From NCBI GenBank assembly GCA_001655205.1, contig LPNZ01008243.1, positions 1-22,340 on the forward strand: 22,340 nt of DNA, in the 5' to 3' direction. The notes under the pieces were generated by a model that saw only the letters and a program-made list of their open reading frames with translations, had not been told where the DNA came from and made no database searches. Shown here in pieces: positions 9,801 through 17,168 of this stretch (position 1 is the stretch's first letter; each line of letters opens with the position of its first letter). A program made the position numbers and the translations under genes. This stretch comes from Lenisia limosa. Its lineage: Eukaryota; Breviatea.

Positions 9801-10826
9801 GTTTTATTTCCTTCCACTTGTTACTGTTTAGGACCGTGTTAATGATGCTGTGGAGGCCGAAAGGAGACAATGGGGCGCGGTTAGGAACGAACTTGAAAGT
9901 CAAATGGATGTAAGTTACTTGACAGAATAACGTCACAATACACGTAGGCCCTCAAGACTTCGGCTGAAGAAGCTCATGTAAGGAGAATGAGAGAACTCAC
10001 GGCAAAACAAACCGAAATTATGAAGAACGCAGAAGAAGAGGTGGGCGCTTTTTCTTGCTGACTTTGAAGGCCACAATAGCAGCACGTAATCAGATTCAAG
10101 CTGGGTTGGACCAGTCTAGACAAGCCTTTGAAAATGAGCAGAGCGGCAATATCACAAAGTTCAAAAATGAGGAGGTAATGAAGATGAAATGCTGTACTAA
10201 TTTTACTACCCAGGCAGCAGCACAGTCTCAGATCGATGCGACTCAACGTGCATCTTCACAACTCCAGCAGCCAATGTGAGCCTGCTTTGTCTGTTCCCGT
10301 CGCTGACATTGTAGTGAGGCATCAATATCATCCAGGCGTTCGGAGTTTGTTGAAAGGAAGCTCTCAAAGTAGGGAATATGTTGACACTGAGGAATGGCAC
10401 AGGCTCTTCTTGGGGTTACTGTTTCAGACCTCCTCTCCCCCCAAGTGCAAGAGAGACCTTTGTAGACTCCCAGTTGAGCCAACAATCGGTTCCTATTGAG
10501 ACGGAAGACAGATTCCATCACAACCATGCTCTTACCAATCCTGAAGGTTTGTCACGTTCTATCTCACATTTCGGTTTTTCTTTGCGCTCATTCTAACACA
10601 GGAACAACACGAGCAGGGTGCCCAGCTTGTCAGTTGGAGTTGTCGCATCCGGACCTTGCTGAAGAAGTTTGTCATCCTGAGTTTGATTCATGTGACTGTT
10701 TAGGCATTTGGTGTGATGTCCACACACACGCAGCATCGACTGGACTTCTTAAGAGGGCTTAAGGAGGAGGCTGACGAAATAGTCCGAAACAGTCAACTGT
10801 CAATGACCACATCATCAGAGGAATAA
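3829..10826 (+). CDS. TBC1D31: TBC1D31 orthologue (WD repeats, TBC domain, coiled coil), centriolar satellite protein
   Basis: Vertebrate TBC1D31 (WDR67) is a centriolar-satellite/basal-body scaffold used in ciliogenesis. Exon 1 is 3829-3964. Then come 4011-4104, 4196-4311 and 4352 onward with WD-like pieces: WTSATWSPSGEILYTADR, GFVAVIDT, RLKGHKTPVFQISFSG, KDCALLWKL and MIATVFSDDSVLIWESS. A later blade is at 5737-5820 (SVSHDNRWMWAHP). The TBC part runs from about 6389 to 7850: KLHEVLMEHGTFPSKYR, LLIWRFLLGLPENHDAF, CLNHWSPVFAVAPFMPYF, WFEFAPHPPVTLLNSL, WPLLSTLFTEVV and YQIFDKYPK, all in family order. I do not see the IxxDxxR or YxQ residues of active Rab-GAPs, so it is probably a non-catalytic TBC domain, as expected for the family. 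From 7935 (VVNYQLKEVTRIRAEEEDF) to the end it is charged coiled coil, for example IHRRELNQLENEARV. The last exon ends MTTSSEE, TAA at 10824-10826. Many exons are only 60-150 nt. Two assembly gaps (5525-5589, 9321-9407) interrupt it, and 4920-5430 is poorly resolved. Confidence 0.88.
5341..5441 (+). repeat. Intronic tandem repeat, 35-nt unit, about 2.9 copies
   Basis: Copies start at 5341, 5376 and 5411. Each begins GATG(T/C)TG and reads through TTTGGAAC or TTGGACC to GTTAATTCTTAA. The third copy is cut short at about 5441. The units differ at several positions, so it is an old local duplication. It lies in a non-coding stretch of TBC1D31. Confidence 0.8.
5525..5589. other. Assembly gap (65 N) after poly-G
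   Basis: Run of N inside TBC1D31, directly after GGTA and a run of about 12 G. The G run immediately follows a plausible intron donor (GAGGATG then GTAGGG). Sequence after the gap resumes in coding frame (AVRWINISSFKVV), so the gap probably lies in an intron. Confidence 0.9.
6177..6230 (+). repeat. Intronic tandem duplication, 27-nt unit, 2 copies
   Basis: GCTTGGTTGAGACTTTGTTC at 6177 is repeated as GCTTGGTTGAGGCTTTGTTC at 6204, with three substitutions over the 27-nt unit. It lies between the exon coding VQTAKPMKSPK and the next acceptor near 6249 in TBC1D31, so probably in an intron. Confidence 0.75.
9321..9407. other. Assembly gap (87 N) after poly-G
   Basis: Run of N in the coiled-coil half of TBC1D31. 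It follows the exon end AAAGAG, a GTTT donor and a run of about 14 G. Coding resumes after it with QRKREAELKIQS, so the gap is mostly or wholly intronic. Confidence 0.9.
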
Positions 10827-10951
10827 GTGTATATTAGGTATTGGCTCTTGTAATAATAATGTACATTATTAATATGTATCCTTCAATGAAATCAAAACTA
10901 GCGACGTAATACAGAGTATAATACAAAATATCAAAAGGCAACCATCATCAT
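10827..10951. other. Convergent 3' intergenic region (125 nt)
   Basis: Separates the TBC1D31 stop (plus) from the homeobox gene stop (minus). It is AT-rich, with ATTATTAATATG-type sequence and AATAAT motifs that could serve as polyadenylation signals for both genes. No coding potential is visible. The two transcripts almost certainly overlap in their 3' untranslated regions. Confidence 0.6.
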
Positions 10952-13150
10952 TTAGTATTTACCCTCTTCCTGATTCGCGTTTCCTGGGAAGTAAAAAAAG
11001 AAAAACGCAATAACGGCATACTTAATTAAACCAGGGAGTCGCCTTCTCCTTGCGTTGATAAACCAGTTACTAATGGGTTAAAGCGTTCAATATTCAACCG
11101 AAATAATCTGAACCCATACCCCCAATCGCACCTCAATTGGGATTGAGATAATTGTGTCAGTGCTAATAGCTTATCTTTCTATAAAGTTAACAGCAAGTGT
11201 GATCAAACGCAACAGTCCTTCTCCAAGGCAACCCACCTCCTCATTTGACGGGTATGGGTTGTCAATGTTCTCTTCAAGCCATCTCAGCAGCAGTGCTGAG
11301 GCCTTGGCTGGGATCTTCTGTCGTGGCTTCTTCGCTATCAACCTCTGCTCTGCTTCATGAAGTTCGGTACCGACCTAAGTGATCAAACGGAAGCCAAAGA
11401 GCAACACAGAGGTTACCAAAAGACATATGGATTTCAAAGGGAAGGAGGTAACACCAACTTTTCTCTTGAGATGCTGCTTGATGACTTCGTTATTCTCTTG
11501 AAGTTCTCCAACTGCCTTGATTCTGAGATTTCCTGGAGAAATTATTGTTGAATAATCAAAACAAAAAAAGTATAAAGATATTATCTTTGTCAAGTCCGGA
11601 CTATTTTAATTGCGAAATTTATTTGCGAACCTCCTTTTTGCGAATCAGCCGCCGCCCCGTTCCCTTGCACAACCACCTCTTTTGGTTTTTTTTTATTTTT
11701 GGAAGAAAGATATTAGATTGATATTAGAAGGAAGAAGAGAAGACGAGAAATAAAGCCACTGTTAAGCCAGTGATATCGGCTGGAGAAGATGAAGTACAGC
11801 CAAATGGATAAGTAGTGGAATAAAGTTGTTTTCTCGTTTCAGAGTCATATTTCCACCGTTTTTTAAAATAAAAACGTCATTGCATAGCTGATATTTGTCG
11901 TTTTTAGGATTTTCGCCTTGACTTATAGTAGGAAATAAAAAATCCGTATTTTTGGGCACTAAAAACACACGTTTTCACTTTTTGCCCCTGATATCAGCAT
12001 ATACACTTAGTACTTAGTTGGACCAGAGTAAAGCTGTAAAACACGGCCTTTTAACAACAAATTAGTACAATTATTAAAAGGGATGAAAATTTAAAACAAT
12101 ATTTTTCAATCAAATCTACAACTTGTTTTTTAAGTCAAAAGGCGAAAATCCTAAAAACGAAGAATATCAGCTATGCAATGACGTTTTTATTTTAAAAAAT
12201 GATGGAATTAGACTCTGGAACGGAAAAAAAAAACTTTCTTCCACTACTTTTCCGTTTGACTGTATATTTGTACTGTACCTATGCTATGATGGAAACAAGG
12301 GGAGGAGTGTAAAATTATTAANNNNNNNNNNNNNNNNNNNNNNNNNNNNNNNNNNNNNNNNNNNNNNNNNNNNNNNNNNNNNNNNNNNNNNNNNNNNNNN
12401 NNNNNNNNNNNNNNNNNNNNNNNNNNNNNNNNNNNNNNNNNNAATAAGGAACAGGAGGAGGGGTTTTACAATTAAAAAGGGAGGCTCGCAAATAAAAAAT
12501 AAAGGGGATAAAAGGGAGGTTCGCAAAAAATTAAACCTGTTTCCACAATCTATGTATGATGGCTTAATTCTTTCCTTCCGACCTTCAACCTCAATTTTAG
12601 CCATCAGCCCTTGACATGTCGCCATAAGTTGCGCACGGGAATTCACAATTAACTCTGCTTGTTGAAGATAAATCTTCAAAGCCTGTAAGATTAGAATCCA
12701 GAGCAGAACACTTAGTGTGTGAATTTATGCTCAATAATAAAACTGAGAGCAAGAAGCAAGGAGGAGGGGGCCAAACCAGAAGGAAGATAGTGTGTTTTGA
12801 ACGGTTTCCCAAAACTTCCACAACCTAGTGACACCTTTACCGCCTCAAAAAGAATTGTTCACTATTCCATGCCTACATCCCGCATAAAGACATCAAGATC
12901 AGGGTACTCCGTAGAAAAACGAGGAATATCTAGCTGATCAACGGGTCGAGGAAGGAGAGAATGTGCATTAACTATAATAATTAGCCGGAAATAAACTCAC
13001 AAAACACTAACCAAGGGCAGGGTCCTCCCAAGCTTCTTCAGTGAACCTCACTACATCCGCTAATGTCCCAAATAAAGGATGTTTTTCCATTAAATCATCT
13101 AACTGAAAGTCAGTTAGGTCATCTACCGTCGTCAGCTCTTCGTCAGCCAT
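10952..13150 (-). CDS. TALE-class homeodomain transcription factor
   Basis: Nine exons on the minus strand: 13012-13150, 12877-12971, 12777-12824, 12583-12682, 11459-11532, 11237-11374, 11132-11178, 11032-11069 and 10952-10983. All phases agree and give 236 residues. The homeodomain (residues about 167-226) is unmistakable: LRWLEENIDNPYPSNEEK contains the NPYP of the three-residue TALE loop, and SNWFINARRRRLPG is recognition helix 3 with WFIN and the arginine run. The KN-type spacing fits only if exon 7 starts with KDKLLA, which supports that splice choice. The N-terminal 80 residues are acidic (MADEELTTVDDLTDFQLDDL), and 95-150 look helical or coiled (LQQAELIVNSRAQLMA). No MEIS, PBC or KNOX motif is obvious. 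An in-frame Lys/Gln/Thr-rich extension could start at 13288 or 13345 instead. Intron 4 is about 1,050 nt and holds a foldback element. Role: DNA-binding nuclear regulator. Confidence 0.9.
11614..12532. mobile_element. Foldback/MITE-like element inside homeobox intron 4
   Basis: Left inner arm 11794-11924 is the reverse complement of right inner arm 12132-12264 with few differences. Shared blocks include GGCGAAAATCCTAAAAACGA, TATCAGCTATGCAATGACG, TTTTTATTTTAAAAAA and TTCCACTACTT. Outer arms also match: the complement of 11620-11645 reads GCAAAAAGGAGGTTCGCAAA, against GGGAGGTTCGCAAAAAATT and GGGAGGCTCGCAAATAA at 12477-12532. The centre (about 11925-12131) is not repeated. Mirror-image open frames in both arms encode similar peptides (containing YQLCNDVFILKN), as expected of paired arms. 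No transposase is seen. A gap (12322-12442) falls in the right arm. The element occupies most of the intron and leaves both splice sites intact. Confidence 0.75.
12322..12442. other. Assembly gap (121 N) within the foldback element
   Basis: Run of N inside the right half of the inverted repeat in homeobox intron 4. Unlike the other gaps it is not beside a homopolymer. A long hairpin or a collapsed repeat is the likely cause of the break. Confidence 0.9.
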
Positions 13151-13447
13151 TGGAAAGTTTGTTGCAGCAACGTTTTGTTGTTTTTTTGCAGTTGTTTTTT
13201 GTGGTGTTGTTTTTGTGTTTGTGTTTTTGTGTTTTTTTGCCGTTTTTGGTTTTTGTTTTTTTTTGTTTCGCTGTTTTTTGCGGGCCATTGATCGTGGATC
13301 TGGGAGGGGGGGCTTGCTGGTGGGTGTGTGCGTGCTGGGAACCATGGGAACTCAACAAAACTCAATCTCAACAGAGAGAGAATTCTCTTGGAATCAGCTT
13401 GGAATTCTCAGACTCAGATACCCAGATAGAAGAAAGAAGAAAGAAAA
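13151..13447. promoter_or_regulatory. Head-to-head region of homeobox and M3 peptidase genes, with a T/G-rich tract
   Basis: The divergent starts are at 13150 (minus) and 13448 (plus), so about 300 nt should hold both promoters. Positions 13158-13280 are an almost pure T/G tract on the plus strand (TGTTTTTGTGTTTGTGTTTT type). Read on the minus strand this is open and would encode a Lys/Gln/Asn/Thr-rich tail continuous with the homeodomain protein. It could be a 5' untranslated leader, a real N-terminal extension, or a promoter element. Confidence 0.45.
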
Positions 13448-16400
13448 ATGCAAGTCTGTGAAGCTCTTGATAAGGAATTTGTCCGAGTGGGTGGGTCAAC
13501 AAAGAAACTCCACTGAGTACACCATCCTTATGTGTCCAGGGGGAGGGGGGTACAGGAGTACAGCTGTTTTGACAGATAGTTTTGTGTTTTTGGAGGTTAC
13601 CTGCCTATTGCCTTATTCATCATTACCTTCCTTCCAGCTCCATGTTGCCAAAGAAGACTCCTTTTGGACCATGCAAATGGGGTTGACAGGAAACTCTGAG
13701 GAGGAGACAAAGGACTATGCAGAAAAGGTAGGAGATAATTCAAACTGACAACTTATTTTTGCAGAAAAATGAATGGTCTCTGTTTATGGGCTCAGCTAAG
13801 CATCTGAAGACTTGCCAGAATGCTCTTGCTGAGGTGAGTGTAGACATGACTTTACCATTGAAGCTTGACGACAATACACCCGATGAAGTTAAGGCGTCTC
13901 TCGAGAACTGGGTTCGGACATTCAATGTCAACGCTCTGCATGATGAGGAGGCTCAGAAGGTCAACAAGCAAGTGTTAGACCTTGAGGTCGGAGAGTGTTG
14001 AGAAATAACTACTGCAGCGTTCATAATCAGTAATTTCTTTAGGCTACTATTACTGCTGCTCGTACCAACATGAAACTTGGTTACATTGATCCCAAATCAG
14101 GGGAATTCGTATGTGGGGTGTGGACCAACCCAATAAGCCAGAAGCATTCCTCTCTGAATGGACAAAGAACTAAATTACATTAGGTTGAAGCTTCTTCCCT
14201 CAAGCTCTCTCACCTCATTACTAACAAGTTGGATGGGTCGTATGACTTCCCGAACAATGTACCTTACTTCTCTCATGAAAATAGTGACGATGAGGGAATC
14301 CGTAAAGCTGCTTGGGAGGGACTTCGTTCTATTGAGAAGTGTGTAATGGATGCCGGGTACGCTGATCTCGTTATTTTGAGAAACAAGTTGGCTAGAACTT
14401 GCGGCTATAAAAACTACTTCGAAATGAAAGTGGGAAACAGGGTGCTGTTACTTGACGTTTGATTCAAATGCCTTTTTAAAAAACCATTTAGGTTCAACAG
14501 AAGGAAGGAATGAGTGCCCAAGACGTTTTTGACCATTTTGTAAGCTCTTAGAAAACTCAATTGTTATATTTTTATTTTGAAGTTACAATATGGCGAATTT
14601 TGATCATCTTCACATATTTTTTCTACGCTATGGAAGTTTCTGAATAATATTGTATTTTGTTCAAAAACATCCGAAATGAATTTTTTTATTGGTGGGTTTC
14701 AAACAGTTCTTGAAATTAATTTCGTAAAAATACAATTTATTATTTTGACCTCAATAGGATGTTCTCGAGAATCGCACTCGCGAAAGAGCAAAAGAAAATA
14801 TTGCTGGACTCAAGCATAGTGAATGTTCTGGTTTGCTATTTCCCTGAGTAACTTTCCAGTGAAACCATGGAATGTTCGGTACATGAGTTCTGGAAGTATC
14901 AGCAAGGAAATAGAACCCTATTACAGATTTGAAACCTCTCTTGAAACATGGATCAGCACTTTCGGTCGCATGGGTGTGGAGTATGATGGGCGCCTAATAT
15001 GAAAAATTACTCAAGACTCAAGGAACACTTTAGAACATTGTATTACGTAGTATATGACATTCTAGCTACTGCAAGTCATCAAACACATTGGATCTGGTTG
15101 ACCGCCCTGGAAAGTACGAGAACGGCTTCTGTCATGGACCAAAGGTTTTGGATGGACTTGTGTGATCATTTCCAGGTTTCATACACTGATATTCAAACTG
15201 GTGAACACTACCCGGCCAAAACGAACTGTTGGTTTCGCACTTACCTTGTTGAGTTAATTTTCAGTTGCAACCAACGCCAATCCGGGAGTTCTGGGATCCG
15301 GCATCAACACTATTCGGGTTCTTCTTCACGAAGGAGGTAAGGCAGATATCATTTCAGGATTCCTTTTTCATATCACACCCTTCTCTGTTTGTTACCATTA
15401 ATAACGGCTTTAGGGCATGCTGCCCACTTTGCGGGGTGCAATATGCCCTCTCCGTCCTATTGTCACGAGTTCGAGCCAACTTCTACCTCATTTGCGGAGA
15501 CCCACTCTATGTTCCTTGAGAGTGTGATGAGAGATGGCGACTGGAATGTTTGTGGGAACCTCTCGTGATGTTGATACGCGTGCCACTTACGTTCTCAGTA
15601 TCATTACGCTCGTAACAAGGAAGGACACTCTATTCCGCTTGACCTCCTTGCAAAGAAGGCTAGAATTTCACAAGGACTGGGTTAGAAATTGCTACTTTGT
15701 TTTGACCTTACTTTCAGCTTCTTTCAGCCTCCGTTGTATGATTTGTATCCCTGTTTGTGAGTACAAACTCTACCTCATGTCCGATTCCGAATTGAAGAAC
15801 CACGATCTTGTTATGGACACTATCAGAAAAACGGAGACACTCTACAGCCAAATGCCTGAAGGTTTGTTATCTTTACTGCACTGATATAACTGCCCTGAAG
15901 GAGCTTCCAGACCGTTTCTCTCCATCCCACATCCTCTGGTTTCAGAATCAGCTGCCTATTACCAAGTTAGTCAAGGGGTTACTGTTCATATTCTCATAAC
16001 ATTTGTGATTATTATAGTCCTACATTCTTGCTGAAATGGCTGTTGAACAAACTCGAAACTATTTCCTGAAGCGTGATGGATACCTTGTGGGTTGTTAGAA
16101 AGTTGTTTTATTGTCTTTCCTTCAGTGCAATAACACTTCAATTGGAGGTGATGTGCGCAAAGCTTACTATGTACCTGGCAACTCTAAAACGTTCAATCAA
16201 TACATCAAGGATCTCACTGGTTTGGTTGTCACCTCTTCATCATTGTTTATTGATCAAGGTGAAGATCTCTCCCCAATTCCCCTTGCGGACTTCAGTGCCA
16301 TGTCAGCGGACGACCGTGTGGAAGAGGTTTGAGACTTTTGTGTTTTCACCTCTTTAGATCAAGGCATCATACAACCAAGCTGCATCCAAAGCTCAAAAAC

Positions 16401-16620
16401 GTAAGTTGATGTTTTAGCAAAGTCATGTTTCAGTTACACCTTTGTCTGAGATTCGTTTGAATGGAGAGATCCAAATTGTCTCCGGAAACGAAGAAATTTG
16501 TCACGCTGCTGTGGATGAGAATCCTGAAGAGCTCTGCAGACTCTTTAAAGTGAGATAAGCGGAGAATTTCAGATCAATGAATTAGTTCGACAGACCAAGA
16601 AGAAGAAAAAGTACATTTGA
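13448..16620 (+). CDS. M3-family zinc metallopeptidase, oligoendopeptidase F-like
   Basis: Soluble zinc endopeptidase that degrades oligopeptides. The catalytic motif is HEGGHAAHF (HExxH), followed about 25 residues later by SFAETHSMFLE, whose glutamate is the expected third zinc ligand. Other family blocks in order: KAAWEGLRSIEKC, LARTCGYKNYFEMK, LDLVDRPGKYENGFCHGP, FATNANPGVLGSGI, SLRCMICIPVCEYKLYL, RPFLSIPHPLVSESAAYYQ and YILAEMAVEQTRNYF. This is the type with HEGGHAAHF and PHxxxxESAAYY, not the thimet-oligopeptidase/MIP type with HEMGHAMH. Early exons: 13448-13486, 13638-13727, 13765-13986, 14043-14108, 14184-14429 and 14492-14539. Later exons continue to TGA at 16618-16620 after a Lys-rich tail. 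Intron 15337-15413 splits the catalytic motif between HEG and GHAAHF. No signal peptide or mitochondrial leader is evident. The first exon (13 residues) is the least certain part. Confidence 0.9.
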
Positions 16621-16751
16621 TAAAACATCCACTTCTTTATTCAGTTCTCATTTATTTAGGAATGGGGAGAGAAGTTGATTGCGGAGGGAGCTTTGAAGGA
16701 GTCAATCAAGCACTAAATACCAATGTATTACTTGTTTATTATAATCTATCA

Positions 16752-17112
16752 CTAAATAATAAATATTATCTTTCCACCTTGGCCAAAAATACAATAAAAA
16801 TTGAAATCAAGGAAGTCCAATTTTGAAATATTTCTCAATGAATGATATAACACTGCATCCAATAATTCAATAGTACGACTTGAAAAACTAAGCAATAAGC
16901 GTGATCCTGGTTTTTCTCTCATAGAACTTGCCTTTTTGGGAACAAACTGCATTCTTTCTTCAGCGCCACCATTATAGCTTGCATTCGATCGGATCATAAT
17001 CCCTAAATAATATTAGTGTATATTATAGTGAAATTACCCCATAGAATAGGTGAATAACAGGCCTCTTTCAATCTTTTTTTTTGTTACCTTGCCCTTCCTT
17101 ATCCTTCTCCAT
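16752..17112 (-). CDS. Candidate small protein of unknown function
   Basis: On the minus strand an ATG at 17110-17112 starts a 25-nt exon coding MEKDKEGQ, followed by GTAACA. An acceptor TATTTAG then joins in frame to a segment reading SNASYNGGAEERMQFVPKKA and SSMREKPGSRLLL, open to a TAG at 16752. The first half of exon 2 is polar and protein-like. The C-terminal third is hydrophobic and AT-rich and may be read-through of an unrecognised intron. The start would be only 56 nt from the divergent start of the next gene. I do not recognise a family. It could be noise. Confidence 0.35.
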
Positions 17113-17168
17113 TCAATCTTTCCGTGTATTATTTATTTGTCCTTGATTTCACGAGTTCTAACCTCGCA

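Noticed and set aside
12123-12614. Open frame of 163 codons spanning the gap at 12322-12442
   Set aside because: It lies in the foldback element, is bridged by N, and its N-terminal part mirrors a similar peptide in the opposite arm. It is not a gene.
13215-13748. Long plus-strand open frame of 177 codons overlapping the homeobox/M3 junction
   Set aside because: It is made of the T/G tract (Phe/Val/Cys-rich low complexity), then runs through the M3 first intron, and only partly shares frame with the M3 exon. The minus-strand homeobox exon and the M3 exons explain the region.
13448-16620. Reading the M3 peptidase as mitochondrial intermediate peptidase (MIP)
   Set aside because: The active site is HEGGHAAHF with oligoendopeptidase F-type flanks, and no mitochondrial leader is seen. 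The MIP-type HEMGHAMH motif is absent.
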